NCBI GenBank assembly: GCA_002069025.1
Contig: MWBK01000241.1
Span: forward strand, 1 to 9,465
Source: Bacteroidetes bacterium ADurb.Bin302
GTDB lineage: Bacteria > Bacteroidota > Bacteroidia > Bacteroidales > Paludibacteraceae
DNA length: 9,465 nt
Direction of reading: 5' to 3'
Shown here piece after piece: positions 1 to 7,343 of the stretch. Positions within the stretch are counted from its first letter, which is position 1, and each line of letters starts with the position of its first letter. The notes beneath the pieces are model-generated. The model made no database searches. It had not been told where the DNA came from and saw only the letters and a list, made by a program, of their open reading frames with translations. Made by a program: the position numbers and the translations under genes.

Positions 1-315
1 AGCAGATAATACTGCTTCACGAAAATATCCTTTAGGCAAGCACGGCATCTTGATTCCATTGCAAGAGGATTCTAATCGTTTTTCGTTTTCATCGATACGG
101 AATATTCTGATTTTTCCGTCTTTACCACGGAAAGCTTTCAGCCCTTCAAATGCTTCTTGTGCATAGTGCAAGCAAGTTGCAGCCATGTGCATATTGATAT
201 ACTCATCTGTATGGGTTTCTAATTGTCCCCATGCACCATTGTGATATTCACAGCGAATATTGCAGTCTGTTTTTATGTAACCAAACGAAAGTTCAGACCA
301 ATTAATAGATTCCAT
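1..315 (-). CDS. ilvE: Branched-chain amino acid aminotransferase, 5' part (cut by left window edge)
   Basis: Only the first 105 residues are in the window; the gene runs off the left edge. The product is a fold-type IV PLP aminotransferase that interconverts leucine, isoleucine and valine with their 2-keto acids, using 2-oxoglutarate/glutamate, in the cytoplasm. The visible part is the N-terminal small domain. The block LHYAQEAFEGLKAFR at residues 49-63 is the family hallmark; Tyr51 and Phe56 align with the substrate-pocket residues Tyr70 and Phe75 of human mitochondrial BCAT. GKDGKIRIFR follows at residues 64-73. The PLP-binding lysine lies beyond the window. The ATG at 313-315 is preferred because the protein begins there as Bacteroidales IlvE proteins do, and a good promoter lies 26 bases or more upstream. 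The gene is divergent from lpxK. Family assignment is firm; the exact substrate preference is inferred. Confidence 0.93.
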   Translation of the reverse strand, partial: MESINWSELSFGYIKTDCNIRCEYHNGAWGQLETHTDEYINMHMAATCLHYAQEAFEGLKAFRGKDGKIRIFRIDENEKRLESSCNGIKMPCLPKGYFREAVLSA

Positions 316-340
316 AAACGTAAAATTTTCTAATTCACTA

Positions 341-372
341 CAAAAGTACTTCTTTTCTAATGAATTTCCAAT
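341..372 (-). promoter_or_regulatory. Probable Bacteroidota-type promoter of ilvE
   Basis: On the minus strand the sequence TACTTTTG (348 to 341) matches the Bacteroidota -7 consensus TAnnTTTG exactly. A partial -33 element, ATTG (372 to 369), lies 20 bases upstream, within the usual 19-21 spacing; a true TTTG (376 to 373) is also present but at 24 bases. Transcription would start near 334-337, giving a leader of about 20 bases before the ilvE ATG at 315. This is a pattern match only. Confidence 0.6.
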
Positions 373-381
373 CAAAAAAAC

Positions 382-389
382 TAACTTTG
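382..389 (+). promoter_or_regulatory. Candidate -7 element for lpxK
   Basis: TAACTTTG at 382-389 fits the Bacteroidota -7 consensus TAnnTTTG. It ends only 7 bases before the lpxK ATG, so transcription from it would start within a few bases of the start codon and give an almost leaderless message. No convincing TTTG lies 19-21 bases upstream; the bases there are TAAT. The element is therefore tentative. It sits back to back with the ilvE promoter in the 81-base divergent gap. Confidence 0.4.
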
Positions 390-396
390 TACCACT

Positions 397-1542
397 ATGA
401 AATCACAATTCTTCAAATGTTTACGAATTGTCTGTTATCCCATTGGTTGGATATATGGTTTGGTAGTTATGATACGCAATTATTTGTTTGATGCAAAAAT
501 CATCAAAAGTACAAAGTATAAAATTGCGATCATTTCTGTTGGGAACTTGACAGTAGGCGGAACCGGAAAAACTCCACATGTTGAATATTTACTGCATATT
601 TTATCTGATAAATTTAATACAGCAATGCTAAGTCGTGGCTATAAACGTAAATCTAAAGGTTTAGTTTTTGCAAATACGATTAATGCGAATGCGTCAATTT
701 TGGGAGATGAAGCATACCAAGTATATTCAAAATTTCCACAAGTTAAAGTTGTCGTTGATAAAGATAGAAGAGAGGCATTACGAGAAATTGAGTCTAGTTA
801 TTCAAACATGGATGTGGTAGTTATGGATGATGCCTTTCAACATAGGTATGTTAAGGCCGGTTTATCTGTGTTACTTGTAGATTATAATAGGATAATAACT
901 GAGGATAAATTGTTGCCATATGGTGATTTGAGGGAGCCTGCCAGCGGAAAAAATCGCGCAGATATTGTAGTAGTAACAAAATGCCCTATAGATCTTAGTC
1001 CGCTTGAAGTAAGGATAATACGAAAAAAATTATATCTCAGACCATTTCAGTCTTTGTTTTTTTCGACATATACATATCAAAAACCGATAGCTGTATTTAA
1101 AGAAGCAAGCAGTGAATTAACGGAAGTTGGATCAGTCTTATTGGTAACGGCAATAGCCCAGCCAAAACCCTTGAAAGAATATTTGGAAGAACAATATAAA
1201 ATAGTACAATCTGTATCATATTCAGATCATTATTTATTAAGTGAAAAGGATTGGTGTGATATTTCTGAGAGATTCCGTTTGTTGTCGGGACCTAATAAAT
1301 ATATATTTGTTACAGAAAAGGATGCTGCTAAATTAGTAGGGTGCAAATATATTCCGAATGACCTAAAATCGTATATATATGCCATTCCGTTGCAGATAAA
1401 AATTTTGCAAGGGAAACAAGATAATTTTAATAATAAATTTATTGATTATGTTGAAAAGAATAAACGAAACATCGTCGCACCTAAAGACCAAAATAAACGA
1501 TATTCCAAAGATTGGCATAATATTGGGTACAGGTTTGGGTAA
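397..1542 (+). CDS. lpxK: Tetraacyldisaccharide 4'-kinase (lipid A 4'-kinase)
   Basis: LpxK phosphorylates the 4' position of the tetraacyldisaccharide 1-phosphate to make lipid IVA, at the cytoplasmic face of the inner membrane. The 381-residue product starts with a hydrophobic membrane-association helix (about 12-30), followed by SVGNLTVGGTGKTP at 47-60, whose P-loop is GGTGKT. Other family blocks are GDEAYQ (103-108), DDAFQHR (144-150), the PYGDLREP block (174-181), SDHYLLSEKDW (276-286) and VTEKDAAKL (305-313). The ATG at 397 places the membrane helix at the usual distance from the P-loop. Family resemblance ends near the DYVEKNKRN block (350-358); the last 20 or so residues are encoded in DNA that also encodes the start of PunA, and the lpxK stop (1540-1542) falls inside PunA's glycine-rich loop. 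Divergent from ilvE and very probably cotranscribed with punA. Confidence 0.95.
   Translation: MKSQFFKCLRIVCYPIGWIYGLVVMIRNYLFDAKIIKSTKYKIAIISVGNLTVGGTGKTPHVEYLLHILSDKFNTAMLSRGYKRKSKGLVFANTINANASILGDEAYQVYSKFPQVKVVVDKDRREALREIESSYSNMDVVVMDDAFQHRYVKAGLSVLLVDYNRIITEDKLLPYGDLREPASGKNRADIVVVTKCPIDLSPLEVRIIRKKLYLRPFQSLFFSTYTYQKPIAVFKEASSELTEVGSVLLVTAIAQPKPLKEYLEEQYKIVQSVSYSDHYLLSEKDWCDISERFRLLSGPNKYIFVTEKDAAKLVGCKYIPNDLKSYIYAIPLQIKILQGKQDNFNNKFIDYVEKNKRNIVAPKDQNKRYSKDWHNIGYRFG
1278..1309 (+). promoter_or_regulatory. Possible internal promoter upstream of punA
   Basis: TTTG at 1278-1281 and TATATTTG at 1302-1309 are separated by 20 bases, which matches the Bacteroidota TTTG-N19-21-TAnnTTTG pattern. 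The site is inside lpxK and about 140 bases upstream of the punA start. In DNA this AT-rich such a match could well arise by chance, so it is only a candidate for separate punA expression. Confidence 0.25.
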
Positions 1543-2260
1543 TCTTGCTACACAAATTACTAACCGCCAGGAAATAAATTATGCAAGTATTCCTAACTTT
1601 CCATTATCTACAGTTGAGGGGCACAGTGGAAAATTAATTATTGGTAGTTTGGGAGCAGTGCGTGTGCTTGCAATGCAAGGTCGTTTCCATTATTACGAAG
1701 GATACGACATGAAAGAAGTAACATTCCCTGTAAGGGTAATGAAGTCTTTAGGTATTGAAATATTATTGGTTTCGAATGCCGCAGGAGGTATGAATCCTGA
1801 TTTTAAAATAGGTGATTTGATGATAATATCAGATCATATTAATTTGTTTCCGGAAAACCCATTGCGAGGCAAAAATTTTAATGAGTTAGGGCCTCGTTTC
1901 CCTGATATGAGTGCTGCATACGATCAAGATTTGCGAACAAAAGCGAAGAAAATCGCACAACAACTCGGTGTTCAAGTAAAGGAAGGAGTCTATGTTGGTA
2001 CTTCAGGTCCTACTTTCGAAACTCCTGCCGAGTACAGATATTTTAGGCGTATAGGTGGTGATGCAGTTGGAATGTCCACAGTACCTGAAGTAATAGTAGC
2101 AGTTCACTCAGGTATACGTGTATTTGCAATTTCTATCATAACAGATTTAGGCATAGAAGGTATTGTCGACACGGTATCGCACGAAGAAGTGCAACGCATT
2201 GCCGATAGCGTTCAGCCTAAAATGACTGCAATTATGAAAGGATTGATAGAGGAGTTGTAA
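1448..2260 (+). CDS. punA: Purine nucleoside phosphorylase (trimeric PNP/MTAP family)
   Basis: The enzyme cleaves purine nucleosides with phosphate to free base and ribose 1-phosphate, for purine salvage. The 270-residue product carries the trimeric-PNP motifs in order: GTGLGN phosphate loop (27-32), GHSGKL (58-63), QGRFHYYEGY (77-86, His81 equivalent to human His86), NAAGG (110-114), GPTFETPAEYR (187-197, Glu191 equivalent to Glu201), GMSTVPEV (208-215) and SHEEV (244-248, His equivalent to His257). The residue matching human Asn243 is Asp233, discussed as a finding. The ATG at 1448 is chosen over a TTG at 1442 because the protein then begins MLKRINET, as Bacteroidales homologues do. The first 95 bases overlap the end of lpxK in the +1 frame, and the upstream bases are AT-rich without a Shine-Dalgarno. 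It converges on yifB with no intergenic base. Confidence 0.94.
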   Translation: MLKRINETSSHLKTKINDIPKIGIILGTGLGNLATQITNRQEINYASIPNFPLSTVEGHSGKLIIGSLGAVRVLAMQGRFHYYEGYDMKEVTFPVRVMKSLGIEILLVSNAAGGMNPDFKIGDLMIISDHINLFPENPLRGKNFNELGPRFPDMSAAYDQDLRTKAKKIAQQLGVQVKEGVYVGTSGPTFETPAEYRYFRRIGGDAVGMSTVPEVIVAVHSGIRVFAISIITDLGIEGIVDTVSHEEVQRIADSVQPKMTAIMKGLIEEL

Positions 2261-3799
2261 TCAGCCTCCCCAACCTTCGCGGTCTAGATTCCTGTATCCT
2301 ATGGCTTCGGATAAATGTTCTGCTGTTACTCTTTCTGAATTATCTAAGTCGGCTATTGTGCGAGCAACTTTAAGGATTCTGTCGTATGCTCTTGCTGACA
2401 AGTGCAGTTTAGACATTGCATATTGTAACATTTTGAGGCCGGCTTCGTCGGGTTGAACATATTTGTGTAATAGCTTAACAGTCATTTGTGCATTGCAGTG
2501 CACTCCATTTGAATTCTTATATCGTTTTTCTTGTATGTTGCGAGCGTTTATTACCCTCTCACGAATAATGGCACTTGATTCTGATTGATTTCTATTTGAC
2601 AATTGTCCAAATGAAATTGGAGTAATCTCAATTTGAAGATCAATACGATCTAAAAGTGGACCTGAAATTCGGCTCAAATATTTTTGAACAGCTCCGGGTG
2701 CACAAACACAAGGACGTTCAGGATGATTATAATAACCGCAAGGACATGGATTCATAGATGCAACTAGCATAAAACTTGCAGGATATTCGATACTGCAACT
2801 TGTGCGTGAAATTGTAATCTTTCTGTCTTCTAATGGCTGTCTCATAACTTCCAATACAGATCTCTTAAATTCAGGTAATTCGTCAAGAAATAGTACTCCA
2901 TTATGTGACAAGGATATTTCACCTGGTTGAGGATATGTGCCACCACCTACTAGAGCGGTGTCTGATATTGTATGATGAGGACTTCTAAAAGGTCTATGAT
3001 GTAGTAAGGAAGTCGTTTTATCTAATTTCCCTGCAACAGAGTGTATTTTTGTCGTTTCTAATGCTTCGCTAAGTGATAATGGTGGAAGTATTGATGGTAT
3101 TCTTTTAGCCATCATCGATTTTCCTGCTCCCGGAGGGCCAATTAATATAATATTATGTCCACCTGCTGCAGCCACTTCCAGTGCGCGTTTAACTGATTCT
3201 TGACCTTTTACATCTGCAAAGTCAGGCTCATCTTTATTTACATGATTTAAAAAATCCTCTTTAGTATTTACTATTGTGGTTTCTATTTTTGTTTTTTCGT
3301 TTAAAAAATCGACTACCTCACTAATGTCATCTACGCCTAAAATATCCAATTCGTTCACAACTGCGGCTTCGCGGGCATTTTCTTTCGGTAGAATCAGCCC
3401 TTTGAATCCGACTTCTCGAGCTTTCACTGCAATAGGTAAAGCTCCTTTTATAGGCAAAACTTTTCCATCCAGTGATAGTTCACCCATTATTACATATTCG
3501 TTAAGTAATTTCTCTGACAGTTCTCCGGAAGCAGCCAAAATTCCCATTGCAATTGGCAAGTCGTATGATGAACCTGCTTTTCGTATGTCTGCAGGTGCCA
3601 TATTTATAATTACTTGTTGTCTAGGAAACTTGTATCCTTTATGTCCGAAGGCAGACATGATACGTTCGTGACTTTCCTTGATTGCATTATCAGGTAAGCC
3701 AACTAAAAAGAATTTAATACCTGAAGAAACGTTTACTTCAACAGTAATAATTGTGGCATCGATACCTTGCACCGCTGCCCCGAATGATTTTACCAACAT
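2261..3799 (-). CDS. yifB: YifB/ComM family Mg-chelatase-like AAA+ ATPase
   Basis: The 512-residue product has full family length and three parts: an N-terminal ChlI/Lon-like domain (about 20-140, with VGLPDNAIKESHERI at 33-47), a Mg-chelatase-type AAA+ core (about 190-395) and a C-terminal helical domain (about 405-505). The core has Walker A GPPGAGKS (221-228), FRSPHHTISD (271-280), Walker B GVLFLDE (301-307), a cysteine cluster (Cys352, 354, 364, 366) and SGPLLDRIDLQIE (379-391), which carries a likely arginine finger. In Haemophilus and Vibrio the homologue ComM promotes branch migration of incoming DNA during natural transformation; whether this one does so is unknown. It is last in the leftward run, 60 bases behind psd, and I see no clear promoter of its own. 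Its TGA stop abuts the punA stop. The family is certain; the role is inferred. Confidence 0.94.
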   Translation of the reverse strand: MLVKSFGAAVQGIDATIITVEVNVSSGIKFFLVGLPDNAIKESHERIMSAFGHKGYKFPRQQVIINMAPADIRKAGSSYDLPIAMGILAASGELSEKLLNEYVIMGELSLDGKVLPIKGALPIAVKAREVGFKGLILPKENAREAAVVNELDILGVDDISEVVDFLNEKTKIETTIVNTKEDFLNHVNKDEPDFADVKGQESVKRALEVAAAGGHNIILIGPPGAGKSMMAKRIPSILPPLSLSEALETTKIHSVAGKLDKTTSLLHHRPFRSPHHTISDTALVGGGTYPQPGEISLSHNGVLFLDELPEFKRSVLEVMRQPLEDRKITISRTSCSIEYPASFMLVASMNPCPCGYYNHPERPCVCAPGAVQKYLSRISGPLLDRIDLQIEITPISFGQLSNRNQSESSAIIRERVINARNIQEKRYKNSNGVHCNAQMTVKLLHKYVQPDEAGLKMLQYAMSKLHLSARAYDRILKVARTIADLDNSERVTAEHLSEAIGYRNLDREGWGG

Positions 3800-3859
3800 T
3801 GGGTAGTAATAAAAATTAATAAATTAAGATGTGTATTATAAACCTTAGTGGTTTACAAT
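3800..3859. other. Psd-yifB spacer with a short inverted repeat
   Basis: This 60-base AT-rich gap is the longest spacer in the leftward run. It holds a perfect 6-base inverted repeat, TAAACC (3839-3844) and GGTTTA (3850-3855), with a 5-base loop. In the transcription direction no T run follows, so it is not a convincing intrinsic terminator. No TAnnTTTG element precedes yifB. It could be a weak attenuator or processing hairpin, or mean nothing. Confidence 0.3.
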
Positions 3860-4534
3860 TTATTCTGCACTTGTATGCTTCAATTTTGCAATCAGTGTTT
3901 CATTGCCAACAGTTTCTTCATGCAAATCAACAAGAATTTCTGCATCCAAGGGTAAAAACATATCTACTCTTGAACCGAATTTAATAAATCCAAGTTGACT
4001 GTTTAGTGTACATTTTTCACCAACTTTGGCATATGTTACAATACGGCGTGCTAATGCACCGGCAATTTGTCTAACTAATATTGTTTGTTTATTTGTTGAT
4101 TCAATTATAATTGACGAACGTTCATTTTCTGAACTGGATTTTGGAAGATAAGCTGCTAATTTTCGGCCATTTTGGTGTGATACGTGTTTCACGGTTCCTG
4201 ATATAGGGTACCAATTTGCGTGAACATCAAAAACAGACATAAAAATAGACACTTGAATGCGCTTTTCTTTTAGTAAGTCATTTTCCATAACCGGTTCTAT
4301 CACAACAATTTTTCCATCGGCAGGTGCAACTACATAAGTATCATCAGCAACTAATATTCTGTTGGATATGCGGAAAAAGTATGTGAAAAATATAAATAAG
4401 CCAATCGAAAGTACAGCTACTATTATTGGAACGGTTGGTGTTAAAAATATGTAAAACAGCAAACCATTTACGATGATGAGCGTAAATAGTAGTACAAGCA
4501 ACATATTTTTACCTTCTTTATGGATGCGTATCAT
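3860..4534 (-). CDS. psd: Phosphatidylserine decarboxylase proenzyme
   Basis: Psd decarboxylates phosphatidylserine to phosphatidylethanolamine at the inner membrane, using a pyruvoyl group made by self-cleavage. The 224-residue product is the short Bacteroidota/archaeal-like type. It has two hydrophobic segments near the N-terminus (about 11-30 and 35-53), then VVAPADGKI (68-76, Asp73), SIFMSVFDVHANWYP (96-110, His105), RQIAGALARRIVTYA (155-169) and IKFGSRVD (184-191). Cleavage is expected between Gly187 and Ser188, with Ser188 becoming the pyruvoyl group; Asp73 and His105 are the likely catalytic partners. The start gives IRIHKEG at the N-terminus, a sequence typical of Bacteroidales homologues. 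The ATG overlaps the cdsA TGA by four bases (ATGA), implying coupled translation. A phosphatidylserine synthase gene, a frequent neighbour of psd, does not follow; yifB does. Confidence 0.94.
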   Translation of the reverse strand: MIRIHKEGKNMLLVLLFTLIIVNGLLFYIFLTPTVPIIVAVLSIGLFIFFTYFFRISNRILVADDTYVVAPADGKIVVIEPVMENDLLKEKRIQVSIFMSVFDVHANWYPISGTVKHVSHQNGRKLAAYLPKSSSENERSSIIIESTNKQTILVRQIAGALARRIVTYAKVGEKCTLNSQLGFIKFGSRVDMFLPLDAEILVDLHEETVGNETLIAKLKHTSAE

Positions 4535-5343
4535 ATTTCTTCTATAAATTGAAGGTAAATGTAAATAACCGGAATTATCAGCATTAAACTATCAAAACGA
4601 TCTAGCATTCCACCATGTCCGGGTAAAATTGTACCGGAGTCTTTAAGTGATGCTGTGCGTTTAAGCAAAGATTCTGACAAATCTCCGTATGTTCCAAAAA
4701 TAATAATCAAAGAACCAAAAACAATCCATTTCCAAATAGCAACTTCCGGTGTGAAGTACGCAAATATTAACGATCCGATAATAGTGAGTATAGCTCCTCC
4801 TATTTCGCCTTCCCATGATTTTTTGGGTGAAATACGCGGGAATATCTTATGTTTTCCAAAACTTACACCAAATACATAAGCTCCGGTGTCGAATGTCCAG
4901 ATTAGAATAAATAGGGCATACAACCAATATACGTTTTGTTGAATCGCAATAAAATTTAGTAAGCCGAATGGAACAGCTACAATTGCTTGTCCCATAAGCG
5001 AAAAAGCAATATTGTGAGTTGGAGCTGCTTTTTTTCTGTATAATTCTGCAATCAGTAGGGCTACAATACACATTGCATAGCATACTATAACAATTTCTCC
5101 CCCGTATTTTGCAAGCCAAAAGCATCCGAAGTATAGGATTGTACCGCAAATAATTAAATATATGGTAGGCACATTTACTCTGTCACTAATGTTTGTTATT
5201 TTGTAAAATTCATATAGTGCTAATATGTTTACTAAGCCAAATATCCCAGTGAAAATGAAATATTTATCTTGAAAGTAAATACTTGTAAGTATGACTGCTA
5301 CAAATGCAATCCCGGTTAGTGTGCGTTGCCAAAAATTATTCAT
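4531..5343 (-). CDS. cdsA: Phosphatidate cytidylyltransferase (CDP-diglyceride synthase)
   Basis: CdsA is an integral inner-membrane enzyme that makes CDP-diacylglycerol from phosphatidic acid and CTP, the branch point for all phospholipids. The 270-residue product has about seven or eight hydrophobic segments and the complete C-terminal CDS signature, residues 225-251, running from SLLKR through LKDSG and LPGHGG to LDRFD. IWTFDTGAYVFG (148-159) and ISPKKSWEG (171-179) are also family blocks. The ATG at 5343 is preferred to one at 5373 because it gives the usual [11 protein letters not shown] N-terminus and has a Shine-Dalgarno GGAGG nine bases upstream; the longer form would overlap ftsH by 38 bases. 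With the chosen start the overlap with the ftsH stop is eight bases, and the 3' end overlaps psd by four. Its product feeds the phosphatidylserine that Psd decarboxylates. Confidence 0.95.
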   Translation of the reverse strand: MNNFWQRTLTGIAFVAVILTSIYFQDKYFIFTGIFGLVNILALYEFYKITNISDRVNVPTIYLIICGTILYFGCFWLAKYGGEIVIVCYAMCIVALLIAELYRKKAAPTHNIAFSLMGQAIVAVPFGLLNFIAIQQNVYWLYALFILIWTFDTGAYVFGVSFGKHKIFPRISPKKSWEGEIGGAILTIIGSLIFAYFTPEVAIWKWIVFGSLIIIFGTYGDLSESLLKRTASLKDSGTILPGHGGMLDRFDSLMLIIPVIYIYLQFIEEI

Positions 5344-7342
5344 TGCTTGTGTCCTCCGTATTTTGAGGTTCATCTTCTATAATAGGTTTACTCTCATCGT
5401 TCTTTGCACTTTCCTTAATAATTTCTTCCATGCGACTGGCCCAAGGGCGTTTTCCAAAAATATGTTCAACGTCCTCAGCAAAGATAACTTCTTTTTCAAC
5501 TAATAAATCAGCTAATGCTTTATGCTTGCTGCGATTTTCTGTAATTATGGTTAAAGCTCTTTGATATTGTGAGTTTACTATACTCTTAATTTCGTTATCA
5601 ATAATTTCAGACGTTTTATCGCTGTATGGCTTTGTGAATGAGTAGTCTGATTGTGTAGAGTCATAATAACTTATATTAGACAACTTATCGCTCATACCAT
5701 AGTAAACTACCATTGAGTATGCCATTTTTGTAGCTCTTTCCAAGTCATTTAAGGCTCCTGTTGATACTTTTCCAAAAACAACCTCCTCAGCAGCTCTACC
5801 TCCCAAAAGTGCGCACATTTCATCAAGCATTTGGTCTTTAGTAGTCAATTGTCTCTCTTCAGGTAAATACCATGCTGCTCCTAGTGCCTTACCACGTGGT
5901 ACAATGGTAACTTTAACTAAAGGATTTGCAAATTCAAGCAACCAACTAACAGATGCGTGTCCGGCTTCGTGAGTGGCAATAGATTTTTTTTCTGATGCAG
6001 TTGTAATCTTGTTTTTCTTCTCAAGACCTCCAATAATTCTGTCAACAGCATCTAGAAAATCTTGTTTTTCAACTTCTGTTTTGTTATGTCTGGCAGCAAT
6101 TAAGGCAGCTTCGTTGCAGACATTAGCAATATCAGCTCCGGAAAAACCCGGAGTTTGTTTTGCGAGAAAATCTACGTTAAGGTCTTTTGCCAATTTTAGT
6201 GGACGTAAATGAACTTGAAATATTTCATTGCGTTCGTGAATATCCGGTAAGTCTACACTTATTTGTCTGTCAAAACGTCCGGCACGAAGTAGGGCTTTAT
6301 CCAATACATCAGCTCTGTTAGTTGCTGCAAGTATTATAACTCCACTATTAGAACCGAATCCGTCCATTTCTGTGAGCAACTGATTCAGAGTGTTTTCTCT
6401 CTCATCATTAGAGTTGAAGGATGGATTTTTACCTCTTGCGCGACCTACTGCATCAATCTCATCTATGAAAATAATACATGGAGCTTTTTCTTTAGCTTGG
6501 CGAAATAAATCTCTTACGCGTGATGCGCCAACACCTACGAACATTTCTACGAAATCAGATCCTGACATAGAGAAGAAAGGAACATTTGCTTCTCCGGCTA
6601 CAGCCTTAGCTAATAATGTTTTACCTGTTCCCGGAGGGCCAACAAGTAGGGCACCCTTTGGAATTTTCCCTCCCAGAGAAGTGTATTTAGCCGGGTTTTT
6701 CAGGAAATCAACTATTTCTTGAACCTCTTGTTTAGCTTCCGCCAAACCGGCAATATCTTTGAATGTTACTTTTATTGCAGCTGTGCCTTTGTCAAATAAT
6801 TGAGCTTTTGATTTACCCACACTAAATATGCCGCCACCTGCACCTCCACCTCCCATGCGACGCATTGCAATAACCCAAATAAAAACGATAAGCAGGATAG
6901 GACCAAACGACCATATTAGGGAGTCCCAATAATCTTTTCTTTCCTCATATCTGACATCAATTTTCTCTCCGGTTTTTGCTGAATTTGCCGTAATAAAATC
7001 GTCTAGTTTTTCAGGAGATGGTATACGAACTGTTAATTGAGGTTTCTTTGAATATAGTTTTTCTCCTCCCTCACCAAGTACAATTTTGATTGCCTGTGGA
7101 TCGTCTTTTAAACTAACATCGGCCTCATTTTTATTGGTAATAACTACTATTTTTTCAACATATCCTTTTTCAACATATTCTTGAAAATTAGAATATGGAA
7201 CATCCTTCTTTGGAGATTCCTCATTTATGAAAGTTATTGCAATTAAAAAGACTGCAATAGCTCCGTACAGCCAATACATGTTAAAGCGAAATTTTGGTGG
7301 TTGGTTGTTCGGGTTTTTTTGAGGCTGTTGTTTGTTTTCCAT
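5336..7342 (-). CDS. ftsH: ATP-dependent zinc metalloprotease FtsH
   Basis: FtsH is a hexameric membrane AAA+ protease that removes misassembled membrane proteins and short-lived regulators. The 668-residue product has a polar Q/N/P-rich N-terminus, a first membrane helix (about 23-40), an extracytoplasmic domain (about 45-140), a second helix (about 143-160) and a glycine-rich linker (163-171). In the AAA domain are Walker A GPPGTGKT (235-242), pore motif FVG (268-270), Walker B IFIDE (291-295) and the second region of homology [20 protein letters not shown] (340-359), with Arg356 and Arg359 as likely arginine fingers. The M41 protease domain has the zinc motif HEAGH (458-462), with Asp533 the probable third ligand. 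An acidic tail (about 648-668) ends the protein. All catalytic residues are present. The start lies one base after the rsfS stop, and the 3' end overlaps cdsA by eight bases. Confidence 0.97.
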   Translation of the reverse strand: MENKQQPQKNPNNQPPKFRFNMYWLYGAIAVFLIAITFINEESPKKDVPYSNFQEYVEKGYVEKIVVITNKNEADVSLKDDPQAIKIVLGEGGEKLYSKKPQLTVRIPSPEKLDDFITANSAKTGEKIDVRYEERKDYWDSLIWSFGPILLIVFIWVIAMRRMGGGGAGGGIFSVGKSKAQLFDKGTAAIKVTFKDIAGLAEAKQEVQEIVDFLKNPAKYTSLGGKIPKGALLVGPPGTGKTLLAKAVAGEANVPFFSMSGSDFVEMFVGVGASRVRDLFRQAKEKAPCIIFIDEIDAVGRARGKNPSFNSNDERENTLNQLLTEMDGFGSNSGVIILAATNRADVLDKALLRAGRFDRQISVDLPDIHERNEIFQVHLRPLKLAKDLNVDFLAKQTPGFSGADIANVCNEAALIAARHNKTEVEKQDFLDAVDRIIGGLEKKNKITTASEKKSIATHEAGHASVSWLLEFANPLVKVTIVPRGKALGAAWYLPEERQLTTKDQMLDEMCALLGGRAAEEVVFGKVSTGALNDLERATKMAYSMVVYYGMSDKLSNISYYDSTQSDYSFTKPYSDKTSEIIDNEIKSIVNSQYQRALTIITENRSKHKALADLLVEKEVIFAEDVEHIFGKRPWASRMEEIIKESAKNDESKPIIEDEPQNTEDTSNE
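5353..5357 (-). promoter_or_regulatory. Shine-Dalgarno sequence of cdsA
   Basis: GGAGG on the minus strand lies nine bases before the ATG at 5343 and inside the last codons of ftsH. It supports the shorter cdsA start. It stands out because most genes in this window have only A-rich leaders, as is usual in Bacteroidota. Confidence 0.6.
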
Positions 7343-7343
7343 A

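Noticed and set aside
1442..1447. TTG at 1442 as an alternative PunA start
   Set aside because: The ATG two codons downstream (1448) is the ordinary start codon and matches the family N-terminus MLKRINET.
2247..2270. GAGG/CCTC-type pairing across the punA/yifB junction as a bidirectional terminator
   Set aside because: Only a four-base stem is possible and there is no flanking T tract on either strand.
3276..3671. A 131-codon open frame on the plus strand
   Set aside because: It lies wholly antisense to the conserved yifB N-terminal domain, has no recognisable domain and its composition is that of a complementary shadow.
3839..3855. Inverted repeat TAAACC-N5-GGTTTA as an intrinsic terminator after psd
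   Set aside because: The stem is only six bases and AT-rich, and no T run follows in the direction of transcription.
4847..5149. A 100-codon minus-strand open frame inside cdsA
   Set aside because: It is an alternative frame within the conserved transmembrane region of cdsA, with no family resemblance.
5344..5373. An in-frame ATG at 5373 that would extend CdsA by 10 residues
   Set aside because: It would overlap ftsH by 38 bases, whereas the ATG at 5343 has GGAGG nine bases upstream and gives the usual N-terminus.
5479..5486. A minus-strand TATCTTTG -7-like element within ftsH, upstream of cdsA
   Set aside because: No TTTG-like -33 element lies 19-21 bases upstream, and isolated TAnnTTTG matches are expected by chance in DNA this AT-rich.
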